NCBI RefSeq assembly: GCF_900090305.1
Contig: NZ_LT607751.1
Coordinates: forward strand, 4,774,001-4,838,000
Length of the DNA stretch: 64,000 nucleotides
Reading direction: 5' to 3'
Origin: Micromonospora siamensis
GTDB lineage: Bacteria > Actinomycetota > Actinomycetes > Mycobacteriales > Micromonosporaceae
In this document: piece by piece, positions 56,580 to 64,000 of the stretch
How positions within the stretch are numbered: the first letter of the stretch is position 1
Layout: the number at the start of each line of letters is the position of its first letter
Translations under genes and position numbers: made by a program
The notes under the pieces: model-generated
Told to the model about the DNA's origin: nothing
The model's input: only the letters and a program-made list of their open reading frames with translations
Database searches by the model: none

Positions 56580-57545
56580 TTAACGATCGGCGCCCAGGAC
56601 AGGCACCAGCGCGGCGCCGAGCGCGGCCGGATCGTGTCGGGACGTGCCGTCGGTGACGGCCACCGGGGCGAGGATCAGTCGGGCACCCAGCGATTCTGCC
56701 GCACGCTCGACCGGTTCCGGGTCACCCACCGCCTTGCCGTCGGCGAGGACCAGGTCGACCTTGAGTTCGGGAAGATACCAGTGCAGCGCGGCCAGGTGGT
56801 CGGCCACGGAGAGCCCGAGGGTCTCCTTCTCGGCCGCCAGGTTCAGGGTGACCAGCCGGCGGGCCGGACTCGCCACGATCGCCTCGGCCAGCCCGGGGAC
56901 CAGCAGGTGTGGCAGCACGCTGGTGTACCAGCTGCCCGGCCCGAAGATCAACCAGTCGGCCTCGGTGATGGCCGCCACCGCCTCCGCGCAGGCCGGCGGC
57001 GCGTCCGGGGTGAGCCGCAGCGACTCGACCCGCCCGGTGGTCACCGCGACCTGGTGCTGGCCGCGGACCGTCCGCACCTCGTCGGGACGGGCCGGGTCGA
57101 TCCCCCGCACCAGCGCCTCGATCCCCACCGGCTGCGGCGACATCGGCAGCACCCGACCCACCGCGCCGAGCATGACGCCGGCGTGCCGCAACGCGGCCAC
57201 CGGGTCGCCGAGCTGCTCCATCAGGCCGCACAGCACCAGGTTGCCCACCGCGTGCCCGGCGAGCCCGTCACCGGCCGGGCCGGCCGGGGCGAACCGGTGC
57301 TGGAACAGGCCCGCGCTGCGGCGGGTCGTCGGGTGCTCCCCGGCCAGCGCCACCAGCGCCTGCCGCAGGTCACCCGGGGGCAGGCCGCCGCGCTCGGCGC
57401 GGAGCCGGCCGCTGGAGCCGCCGTCGTCGCCCACGGTCACCACCGCGGTGATGTCCAGGTCGATCTCGGGTACGCAGTGACGCAGCGCCCGCAGCGACGC
57501 CGAGAGGCCGTGCCCGCCGCCGAAGGCGACCACCTTCACCGTCAT
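56580..57545 (-). CDS. yvcK: YvcK/CofD-like protein (gluconeogenesis factor)
   Basis: 321-aa YvcK-family protein, involved in central carbon use and cell-wall integrity and able to bind UDP-sugars in relatives. N-terminal VVAFGGGHGLSASLRALR and AVVTVGDDGGSSGRLR, with PPGDLRQALVALA and the LIFGPGSWYTSVLPHLLV block. ATG at 57545 overlaps the rapZ stop (57542). Second gene of rapZ-yvcK-whiA. Confidence 0.95.
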   Translation of the reverse strand: MTVKVVAFGGGHGLSASLRALRHCVPEIDLDITAVVTVGDDGGSSGRLRAERGGLPPGDLRQALVALAGEHPTTRRSAGLFQHRFAPAGPAGDGLAGHAVGNLVLCGLMEQLGDPVAALRHAGVMLGAVGRVLPMSPQPVGIEALVRGIDPARPDEVRTVRGQHQVAVTTGRVESLRLTPDAPPACAEAVAAITEADWLIFGPGSWYTSVLPHLLVPGLAEAIVASPARRLVTLNLAAEKETLGLSVADHLAALHWYLPELKVDLVLADGKAVGDPEPVERAAESLGARLILAPVAVTDGTSRHDPAALGAALVPVLGADR

Positions 57546-58504
57546 TCCCGCCCCAGGTCCCGGTGTTGCGCGTTGGCGGCGATGCCGGACTGCCGCAGCC
57601 GGCCGGCGAGCTCCTCGGTGATGGCGACGCTGCGGTGTTTGCCACCGGTGCAGCCCACCGCCACGGTCAGGTAGCGCTTGCCCTCCCGCTCGAAGCCGGC
57701 GGTGGTGGCGTTGACCAGGTCGGCGTAGGCGGCGACGAACTCGTCGGCCCCCTCCTGACCCAGCACGTACGCGCTGACCGCCTCCTCCCGGCCGGTGTGC
57801 TCGCGCAGCTCCGGCACCCAGTACGGGTTGGGCAGGAACCGGGCGTCCAGCACGAAGTCGGCGTCCGGCGGCAGGCCGTACTTGAAGCCGAAGGAGAGCA
57901 CGGTGACCCGCAGCCGGCGGGCGTCCTCGCCGGCGAACAGCTCCTCCACCCGGCGGCGCAGCTGGTTGACGTTGAGCTGACTGGTGTCGATGATCACGTC
58001 GGCCTGGTCGCGGGCCTCCTCCAGCAGCTCCCGCTCCACGGCGATGCCGTCGGCCAGCCGGCCGTCGCCCTGCAACGGGTGCGAGCGCCGGACGCTCTCG
58101 AACCGCCGGATCAGCACCTCGTCGTCGGCGTCCACGAAGACCACCCGGGGGTGGAAGCCCCGGTCCTTCAGCTCCCGGATCGCGCCGGCCAGGTCGGTGG
58201 AGAAGGCGCGGGACCGCACGTCCAGCACCATCGCCGTACGCCGGGCGGCGCCGCCCGCCTTCACGGCCAGCTCGGCCATGTCCAGCATCAGCGCCTGCGG
58301 GAGGTTGTCCACCACGTAGTAGCCGACGTTCTCCAAGGCCCGGGCCACCGTGCTGCGCCCGCCGCCGGACAGGCCGGTGACCACCACCAGGGTGGTCTCC
58401 TCCTCGGCCGGCTCACCGGTCGCCGCCGGGCTCTCCACGACCGACCCGTGCACGCCCGGCAGGTCGCCCGGTGTCCGCTCCTGGGCAGTTCCCGCCTCGC
58501 TCAA
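57542..58504 (-). CDS. rapZ: RapZ-family nucleotide-binding protein
   Basis: 320-aa RapZ/YvcJ protein. The N-terminal P-loop reads GLSGGGRST, with Arg where Lys is usual; actinobacterial members often show this. VDNLPQALMLDMAEL, DVRSRAFSTDL and the C-terminal SFGFKYGLPPDADFVLDARFLPNP (read in parts) and GCTGGKHRSV identify it. TTG at 58504 starts it; 35 flexible residues precede the P-loop. First gene of rapZ-yvcK-whiA. Confidence 0.93.
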   Translation of the reverse strand: MSEAGTAQERTPGDLPGVHGSVVESPAATGEPAEEETTLVVVTGLSGGGRSTVARALENVGYYVVDNLPQALMLDMAELAVKAGGAARRTAMVLDVRSRAFSTDLAGAIRELKDRGFHPRVVFVDADDEVLIRRFESVRRSHPLQGDGRLADGIAVERELLEEARDQADVIIDTSQLNVNQLRRRVEELFAGEDARRLRVTVLSFGFKYGLPPDADFVLDARFLPNPYWVPELREHTGREEAVSAYVLGQEGADEFVAAYADLVNATTAGFEREGKRYLTVAVGCTGGKHRSVAITEELAGRLRQSGIAANAQHRDLGRE

Positions 58505-58801
58505 CCCGTTACCCCCAAGCCGTGGTGCTCCGGTGCGTTCTGCGACCGGGCATGGTCAGTCAGCGACTCTATCCCGCTGCGCCCCGTCGATCGTCGCCCC
58601 CGGCGCGCTGACGGGTCCGTCCGCTGCGCTCAACGTGCCGACCAACCCCGGTGTTCCTGCTCGGCGCCCGATCCGGCGGTGGGGTCGCGCACCCGACAGG
58701 AGCCACCCCTCGACGACGGGGCCCGCTGACGACGTCCGGCCCTCGGCGTGGCAGGCCCGCCGGGGCCGGACGCTGTCGGGGGCGCTCCGTAGACTGCCCC
58801 A

Positions 58802-60646
58802 ATGGTCTCCCCCACCACCGAGCAGCGGACCGAGGACGCCTCCGGGGTGCTGCGCCGGGTCTTCGGCTACGACGCGTTCCGCGGTTTCCAGCGCGAGGTC
58901 ATCGACCACGTCGTGGCCGGCGGGGACGCCCTGGTGCTGATGCCCACCGGTGGGGGCAAGTCGCTGTGCTACCAGATCCCGGCGCTGGTCCGCCCCGGCG
59001 TCGCGGTGGTGATCTCGCCGCTGATCGCGCTGATGCAGGACCAGGTGGACGCGCTCACCGCCGTCGGCGTCAACGCCGGTTTCCTCAACTCGACGCTCGA
59101 CCTCGACGCCCGGCGGCAGGTCGAGCGGGCCTTCCTCGACGGCGAGCTCGACCTGCTCTACCTCGCCCCGGAGGCGCTCGGCACCCGCCCGGTGCAGCAC
59201 CTGCTCGACCGGGGCAGCATCGCGCTGTTCGCCATCGACGAGGCGCACTGCGTGGCCCAGTGGGGGCACGACTTCCGTCCCGACTACCTGGCCCTGTCGA
59301 TGCTGCACGAGCGGTGGCCGGCGGTGCCGCGGATCGCGCTGACCGCCACGGCCACCACCGCGACCCGCGCCGAGATCGCCACCCGGCTCAAGCTGACCGA
59401 GGCGCGGCACTTCGTGGCCAGCTTCGACCGGCCCAACATCCAGTACCGCATCGTCGGGAAACGGGAGCCCCGCAAGCAACTGCTGAGCCTGCTCCGCGAC
59501 GAGCACCCGGGCGACGCCGGGATCGTCTACTGCCTCTCCCGCGCGTCGGTGGAGAAGACCGCCGACTTCCTGGTCGCCAACGGCATCCCCGCCCTGCCCT
59601 ACCACGCCGGCCTGGACGCGGCGACCCGCGCGACCAACCAGCAGCGGTTCCTACGCGAGGACGGCCTGGTCATGGTGGCCACGATCGCCTTCGGCATGGG
59701 CATCGACAAGCCGGACGTACGCTTCGTCGCCCACCTCGACCTGCCCAAGTCCGTGGAGGGCTACTACCAGGAGACCGGCCGCGCCGGCCGGGATGGTCTG
59801 CCGTCCACGGCCTGGCTGGCGTACGGGCTCCAGGACGTGGTCCAGCAGCGCAAGATGATCGAGACGTCGGACGGCGACCTGGCCCGCCGCCGCTCGCTCG
59901 CCGCCCACCTGGACGCGATGCTGGCGCTCTGCGAGACGGTGCGCTGCCGCCGCGCCCAACTGCTCGAATACTTCGGCGAACCGGCCGGCGGCCCGTGCGG
60001 CAACTGCGACACCTGCCTGGAGCCGCCGGAGTCGTGGGACGGCACGGTGCCGGCGCAGAAGCTGCTCTCCACCGTCTTCCGGCTGGACCGGGAACGCAAC
60101 CAGCGGTTCGGCGCCGGCCACTGCGTCGACATCCTGCTCGGCCGGCAGACCGAGAAGATCACCCAGCACACCCACGACCAGCTGACGGTCTTCGGCATCG
60201 GCGGTGAGCTGAGCGAGGCGGAATGGCGCGGCGTGGTCCGGCAGCTGCTGGCCGAGGGGCTGCTGGCGGTCGAGGGCGACTACGGCACCCTCGCCCTCAC
60301 CGAGGCCAGCGCCGAGGTGCTGGGGCGCCGCCGCACGGTGATGATGCGCCGGGAGCCGGAACGGAAGTCCGCCGGGCGGGCCGCCCGCGCCAAGGCCTCC
60401 GCCGCCGCGGCCGTCGAGCTGCCGCCGTCGGCCGCGCCGCTGTTCGAACGGCTGCGCGCCTGGCGGGCGGCGACCGCGAAGGAGCAGGGCGTCCCCGCGT
60501 ACGTCATCTTCCACGACGCGACGTTGCGCCAGATCGCCACCGACGCACCCACCTCGCTGGGTGAGCTGTCCAAGGTCGGCGGCGTCGGCGAGAACAAGCT
60601 GGCCAAGTACGGCGACGCGATCCTCGGCGTGCTGGCCGAGGGCTGA
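58802..60646 (+). CDS. recQ: RecQ ATP-dependent DNA helicase
   Basis: 614-aa 3'-5' helicase of DNA repair. Motifs in order: [17 protein letters not shown] (I), [33 protein letters not shown] (DEAH and aromatic-rich loop), [24 protein letters not shown], and [13 protein letters not shown] (VI). The RecQ-C-terminal zinc site shows CETVRCRR and CGNCDTC, followed by a winged helix and an HRDC domain ([22 protein letters not shown]). ATG at 58802 lies 5 nt after TAGACT, suggesting a leaderless mRNA. Confidence 0.95.
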   Translation: MVSPTTEQRTEDASGVLRRVFGYDAFRGFQREVIDHVVAGGDALVLMPTGGGKSLCYQIPALVRPGVAVVISPLIALMQDQVDALTAVGVNAGFLNSTLDLDARRQVERAFLDGELDLLYLAPEALGTRPVQHLLDRGSIALFAIDEAHCVAQWGHDFRPDYLALSMLHERWPAVPRIALTATATTATRAEIATRLKLTEARHFVASFDRPNIQYRIVGKREPRKQLLSLLRDEHPGDAGIVYCLSRASVEKTADFLVANGIPALPYHAGLDAATRATNQQRFLREDGLVMVATIAFGMGIDKPDVRFVAHLDLPKSVEGYYQETGRAGRDGLPSTAWLAYGLQDVVQQRKMIETSDGDLARRRSLAAHLDAMLALCETVRCRRAQLLEYFGEPAGGPCGNCDTCLEPPESWDGTVPAQKLLSTVFRLDRERNQRFGAGHCVDILLGRQTEKITQHTHDQLTVFGIGGELSEAEWRGVVRQLLAEGLLAVEGDYGTLALTEASAEVLGRRRTVMMRREPERKSAGRAARAKASAAAAVELPPSAAPLFERLRAWRAATAKEQGVPAYVIFHDATLRQIATDAPTSLGELSKVGGVGENKLAKYGDAILGVLAEG

Positions 60647-60687
60647 CCCGCCCGCAGCCGTATCGGGTGGACGGCCCGTGGACAGAC

Positions 60688-60727
60688 GACGAGGGCCCGA
60701 CCCCGGGTGGGGGGTCGGGCCCTTGTC
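60688..60727 (+). terminator. Terminator of recQ
   Basis: Stem with 17-bp arms (60688-60704 with 60711-60727; one G-U pair) around GAGGGCCCGACCCC, loop GGGTGG, 42 bp after the recQ stop. It is also 12 bp from the stop of the convergent C39-type gene, so it can work both ways. Confidence 0.8.
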
Positions 60728-60739
60728 GGTTGCTCGGGG

Positions 60740-61401
60740 TCAGCTGGCGGTGTAGCCGCGGGTGGCGATCCAGTCGGCGAGGTTGTCCACGCTCATCCGG
60801 TAGGAGGCCATGTTCGGGTCGGCCGAGTCGGCGATCGTCACGGTCTTCCCACCATCGCGGTAACCCACCACCGAGATGTAGTGCCCGCCCTCGAAGGAAT
60901 GGGTGTTGCCGTCGGTGTCCACCGCGGTACCGGCGATGTTCGCCACCACGGCCCGGCCCTCGTCGACGGTCTCGACGATGTCGGCGCGCAGCTTGTCGGT
61001 CTGCTTGTCGTCGGCCTTACGGTCCTTGATCTCCACCGACCGGTACACGTCCTTACCGGTCTCCTTGTTCAGCACCGGGGTGATGTCGTTGATGCTGTTG
61101 GTGCCGTCCTCGGTGGTTCGGTGGTGCCCATCTCCTTGGCCATGGCGTCGACGTCGATGTCCTTGCCCTGGACGGAGAGGGCGTTGCGGGTGGCGGCGGG
61201 GCCGCAGTAGTAGAAGTTCGGCTGTGCCTCGTAGCGCACGTTGAGCTCGCGCTCGCCGTGGCCACGGTTGCTGGACACACCGGTGGCGGCCTTCTCGGCC
61301 GGGGTGGCCTGCGCGGCGATCGCCGGACCCGCGATACCCGCGGTCGTGGCGGCCAGGCCGGCAACGGTCAGAGCGCTCTTACGAATCAGATCGGTACGCA
61401 T
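60740..61401 (-). pseudogene. Secreted C39-like cysteine peptidase, disrupted by an 8-bp duplication
   Basis: Two frames together encode one protein. N-part: ATG at 61401 (GAGGAGC upstream), signal peptide (SALTVAGLAATTAGIAGPAIA), then YYCGPAATRNALS with the likely catalytic Cys. C-part: LNKETGKDVYRSVEIKDRK and the catalytic His in GGHYISVVGYRDGG, ending at 60740. The frame breaks at two abutting copies of TCGGTGGT (61110-61117, 61118-61125). Removing one copy restores a 217-aa reading frame with TTEDGTNSINDITPVLNK across the joint. As written, translation stops soon after the break and the His is lost. Confidence 0.85.
61110..61125. repeat. Perfect 8-bp tandem duplication causing the frameshift
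   Basis: TCGGTGGT repeated twice head to tail inside the C39-like gene. One copy gives an open frame; two copies shift it. Such duplications arise and revert by slipped-strand mispairing. Confidence 0.95.
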
Positions 61402-61881
61402 CGGCGTGCTCCTCTGCATTCGGGGGTTGTGCGCGCGACCCACACGGGGGTGCGATGCGGCCACGCGACAAAAAGGGGGAAGCCTGAAAGAGGGTCGGCT
61501 CGGCGATCCGGGGGACCTGCTCGGCTGACCGGGGATGTAACGACCGGTGGCCGGAGACGATTCCCGCCGGCGCTACCGGGGACCGGTGCTGCGCGATCCC
61601 GGAGGGTGTAACCCGGCGACTCGGTCCCGCATTCCGCCGGGCCCTGACCGGTGCTGCGCGGTCCGGGGTGTAACCGTGCGGCTCGGTCCGGCATTCCACC
61701 GGGCCTTGCCCTGGGCCGGCGGGCTGGGAGTGCCCGCGGTATGCCAGGTACAACGCCCCGGCCCCGCCCGCGATTCCGCCCCCCGAGTGCCGCCCGCCAC
61801 CGGGCACCGCTCACAAACCCGACACCCGGAACACCACAACCCGGACATTCCGCCCATGCCGCCTGGCGGCGACATGCGTGA

Positions 61882-61932
61882 GTGGAACGCCATGGCTGTC
61901 AAACGGGCCCGGAGACAGCCATGGCGTTCCAC
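61882..61932. repeat. Perfect 19-bp inverted repeat
   Basis: Arms GTGGAACGCCATGGCTGTC (61882-61900) and its exact complement (61914-61932) with a 13-nt loop AAACGGGCCCGGA. It lies in the gene-free region downstream of uvrC and upstream of the C39-like gene. Not associated with a transposase. Confidence 0.9.
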
Positions 61933-62039
61933 CGAGCGGTGGCGGCTCCGCGCCGAGTGACGAGGCCCGCTGGGTGCCGGACGCTCCCGTCGCCCGCGCC
62001 GGCGGCGACACCGCTATGCCACACGCCAGCCCGACAGCC

Positions 62040-62183
62040 GGCAGGGACGCTGCGACGACGCGGACATAACGCCGCGACGGCCGTCAGGGATGCCGCGACA
62101 TGCGGGCATAGGACGCGACGGCCGGCAGGGACGCCGTGACATGCCGGTGCGACGGCCGCCAGGGACGCCACGACATGTGGGCA
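62040..62183. repeat. Degenerate tandem repeat, about four units of 34-43 bp
   Basis: Units start at 62040, 62083, 62124 and 62158 with G-N-CAGGGA(C/T)GC and share GCGACATGCGGGCAT and GCGACGGCC blocks with many substitutions and length changes. This suggests an old, decaying array. No protein-coding function seen. Confidence 0.6.
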
Positions 62184-62225
62184 CGCCGGCCAGCTGGGCG
62201 ACGACCGGACGCCGCCGCGGGCGGC

Positions 62226-62297
62226 GGGTCAGCCGGGGGTGGCGGGTCAGCCGGGGGTGGCGGGTCAGCCGGGGGTGGCGGGTCAGCCGGGGGTGGA
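62226..62297 (-). repeat. Four 18-bp tandem repeats spanning the uvrC stop codon
   Basis: Units of CCCGCCACCCCCGGCTGA (minus strand) repeat with an 18-bp period from 62297 down to 62226; the first unit differs slightly and contains the last codons and TGA of uvrC (stop at 62283-62285). Each later unit again carries TGA in the same frame. Confidence 0.93.
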
Positions 62298-64000
62298 CGG
62301 GGTCGCCGTGGTCTCCTCGTCCAGCGCGGCGAGGATCGCCTCCGCCGTCCGCTTACCCACCCCCGGCACCTCGGTGATCTCGTCCACGGTCGCCGCCGAG
62401 AGCCGCTTCAGCGACCCGAAGTGCCGCAGCAGCGCCTTGCGGCGTACCTCGCCGAGGCCGGGGATGTTGTCCAGGGCCGACTCGGTCATCCGCTTCGAGC
62501 GGCGCTGCCGGTGGAAGGTGATGGCGAACCGGTGCGCCTCGTCGCGGACCCGCTGCAACAGGTAGAGCCCCTCGGACGTACGCGGCAGGATGACCGGGAA
62601 GTCGTCGTCGGGCAGCCAGACCTCCTCCAGCCGCTTGGCCAGCCCGCAGAGCGCCACGTCGTCGATGCCCAGCTCGGCGAGGGCCTGGGCGGCCGCCGCC
62701 ACCTGCGGCGCACCGCCGTCGACCACCACCAGCTGCGGCGGGTACGCGAACTTGCGGGGCCGCCCGGTGGTTGGGTCGATGCCCGGCCGGTCCGGGTCGG
62801 CGGCGGTCTCCTCCCCCAGCTCGCCGGTCTCGGCGCGGGCGTCGAGATAGCGGGCGAAGCGGCGGCGCAGCACCTCCGACATGGCGGAGAGGTCGTCGGT
62901 GGCGCCGCGGACGATGAAACGGCGGTATTCGCTCTTACGCGGCAGCCCGTCCTCGAAGACCACCATGCTGGCCACCACGTCGGTGCCCTGGATCTGGGAC
63001 ACGTCGAAGCACTCGATGCGCAGCGGCGAGGTGCGCATGTCCAGCGCCTCGCTGATCTCGTCGAGCGCCTTGCTGCGGGTGGTCAGGTCACCGGCGCGCT
63101 TGAGCTTGTGCCGGTTCAGGGCGTCCTTCGCGTTGCGCTCGACGGTCTCCAGCAGGGCCTTCTTGTCGCCGCGCTGCGGTACCCGCAGGGCGACCCGGCT
63201 CCCTCGCCGGCCGGAGAGCCAGTCGGCCAGCGCGTCGGCGTCGGCGGGCAGCTCGGGGACGAGCAGCTCGCGGGGCACGTCCGCCTCGCCCTGCTCGCCG
63301 CCGTACACCTGGGTGCAGAAGTGGTGCACCAGGTCGCCGGTGCTCAGCTCCTCGGTCTTCTCCACCACCCAACCGCGCTGGCCGCGGACCCGGCCGTCGC
63401 GGACGTGGAAGACCTGCACGGCGGCCTCGAGCGGGTCGTCGGCGAAGGCCACCACGTCGGCGTCCGTGCCGTCGCCGAGCACCACGGTCTGCTTCTCCAT
63501 CGCCCGGCGCAGGGCGGCGACGTCGTCGCGGAGCCGGGCCGCCCGCTCGAACTCCAACTCCTCGCTGGCCTGGAGCATCTCTCGTTCGAGCTTGCGGACC
63601 ATGGTGTCGGTGCGGCCGGCCATGAAGTCGCAGAAGCCGTCGACGATCTCCCGGTGCCGGTCGGCGGAGACGGTGCCCACGCAGGGCGCCGAGCACTTGC
63701 CGATGTAGCCCAGCAGGCAGGGACGGCCGACCTGGCCGGCCCGCTTGAACACCCCGGAGGAGCAGGTCCGCGCCGGGAAGACCCGCAGCAGCAGGTCGAG
63801 GGTCTCGCGGATCGCCCAGGCGTGCGAGTACGGCCCGAAATACCGCACCCCCTTGCGCTTGGCGCCCCGCATCACCTGCAGACGCGGGTATTCCTCGTCG
63901 AGGGTCACCGCGAGGTACGGGTACGACTTGTCGTCGCGGTAGCGGACGTTGAACCGAGGGTCGTACTGCTTGATCCAGGTGTATTCCTGCTGGAGGGCCT
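62283..64000 (-). CDS. uvrC: UvrC excinuclease ABC subunit C, partial
   Basis: The C-terminal 571 residues of UvrC; the start lies beyond the right edge. The frame is open to 64000 ([20 protein letters not shown] is the leftmost part seen). Visible parts: end of the GIY-YIG domain with [20 protein letters not shown], the Cys-rich region [30 protein letters not shown] (in parts), the UvrB-interaction (UVR) helix [20 protein letters not shown], the RNase-H-like endonuclease domain [20 protein letters not shown], and C-terminal HhH motifs [16 protein letters not shown] and [13 protein letters not shown]. The stop codon lies in an 18-bp repeat array. Confidence 0.97.
   Translation of the reverse strand, partial: ALQQEYTWIKQYDPRFNVRYRDDKSYPYLAVTLDEEYPRLQVMRGAKRKGVRYFGPYSHAWAIRETLDLLLRVFPARTCSSGVFKRAGQVGRPCLLGYIGKCSAPCVGTVSADRHREIVDGFCDFMAGRTDTMVRKLEREMLQASEELEFERAARLRDDVAALRRAMEKQTVVLGDGTDADVVAFADDPLEAAVQVFHVRDGRVRGQRGWVVEKTEELSTGDLVHHFCTQVYGGEQGEADVPRELLVPELPADADALADWLSGRRGSRVALRVPQRGDKKALLETVERNAKDALNRHKLKRAGDLTTRSKALDEISEALDMRTSPLRIECFDVSQIQGTDVVASMVVFEDGLPRKSEYRRFIVRGATDDLSAMSEVLRRRFARYLDARAETGELGEETAADPDRPGIDPTTGRPRKFAYPPQLVVVDGGAPQVAAAAQALAELGIDDVALCGLAKRLEEVWLPDDDFPVILPRTSEGLYLLQRVRDEAHRFAITFHRQRRSKRMTESALDNIPGLGEVRRKALLRHFGSLKRLSAATVDEITEVPGVGKRTAEAILAALDEETTATPSTPG

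Larger units (their letters stand above)
61402..62282. other. Repeat-rich gene-free region between the C39-like gene and uvrC
   Basis: About 880 bp with no credible gene. From left to right it holds the upstream region of the C39-like gene; two imperfect copies of a 60-65-bp unit starting GACCGGTGCTGCGCG (61581 and 61646); the 19-bp hairpin at 61882-61932; four degenerate copies of a 34-43-bp unit starting G(G/T/C)CAGGGA (62040, 62083, 62124, 62158); and the 18-bp array at 62226-62297. Overlapping frames on both strands have no ribosome sites. Confidence 0.6.

Noticed and set aside
57542..58504. Arg in place of Lys in the RapZ P-loop considered as inactivation
   Set aside because: The same substitution is common in actinobacterial RapZ proteins, to my knowledge; the gene is otherwise intact.
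60740..61401. C39-like gene considered as the peptidase of a bacteriocin ABC exporter
   Set aside because: It has a signal peptide and no ABC or TM domains, and no bacteriocin genes lie nearby.
61379..61960. Several 75-140-codon frames in the gap beside uvrC
   Set aside because: They run through imperfect DNA repeats and the hairpin in all frames, so they reflect GC bias.

Overview
The window is chromosomal DNA of a high-GC actinobacterium, most probably a member of the Micromonosporaceae (Micromonospora or Salinispora-like). Reasons: very GC-rich third codon positions; many GTG/TTG starts and GTGA/ATGA overlaps; a four-gene conservon; RbpA, WhiA, OpcA and a SUF operon with SufR; and the actinobacterial order uvrC ... 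rapZ-yvcK-whiA-gap-pgk-tpiA-secG-rbpA-pgl-opcA-zwf-pgi-tal-tkt-ctaB. No tRNA, rRNA, CRISPR array, transposase or phage gene was seen.

Layout. 1-3836 (-): conservon (sensor kinase, Roadblock/LC7, DUF742, GTPase; the last is cut by the window edge). 3938-7832 (-): a translationally coupled diterpenoid operon (P450, class I terpene synthase, class II diterpene cyclase). 8242-11983: housekeeping and accessory genes (DUF2630, RIO kinase, HAD phosphatase, nitrilase, TetR). 12089-14279 (+): the most interesting locus, three overlapping genes for a membrane protein with a C-terminal Cys/Gly tail (Cys exactly every six residues), a DUF692 multinuclear iron oxygenase-like enzyme and its partner protein. 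This looks like a membrane-anchored RiPP-type cysteine modification system. 14324-22257: SDR, 59-bp tandem repeats, Mug glycosylase, SET protein, ABC exporter, enoyl-CoA hydratase, HTH protein, CadD-like transporter and an ABC-F ATPase with a possible leader-peptide attenuator. 22503-29608: zinc metallopeptidase, fused MFS/spermidine synthase, small secreted peptide, RCC1-repeat protein, a remnant and an intact copy of an acVLRF1 gene, a membrane protein and a LysE exporter.

29978-36744 (-): SUF Fe-S assembly operon sufR-B-D-Rieske-C-S-U-DUF59, divergent from ctaA (heme A synthase). 37873-40832: beta-helix protein, ATP-grasp enzyme and a conserved hypothetical. 41334-51080: ctaB, then a forward pentose-phosphate block tkt-tal-pgi-zwf-opcA-pgl. 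51344-58504 (-): rbpA, secG, the tpiA-pgk-gap glycolytic run, whiA, yvcK, rapZ. 58802-64000: recQ, a C39-like secreted peptidase gene broken by a perfect 8-bp tandem duplication, a repeat-rich non-coding stretch, and uvrC running off the right edge.

Recurring non-coding themes: (i) tandem repeats that begin at stop codons (59 bp x4 after the SDR, 18 bp x4 after LysE, 18 bp x4 after UvrC); (ii) long near-perfect hairpins in gene ends (29771, 41221, 51181, 61882); (iii) leaderless starts lying 5-7 nt after a -10 hexamer (nitrilase, tetR, sufR, ctaA, recQ, and the short leader ORF before the ABC-F gene). Functions are assigned from motifs read by eye; no database search was run.
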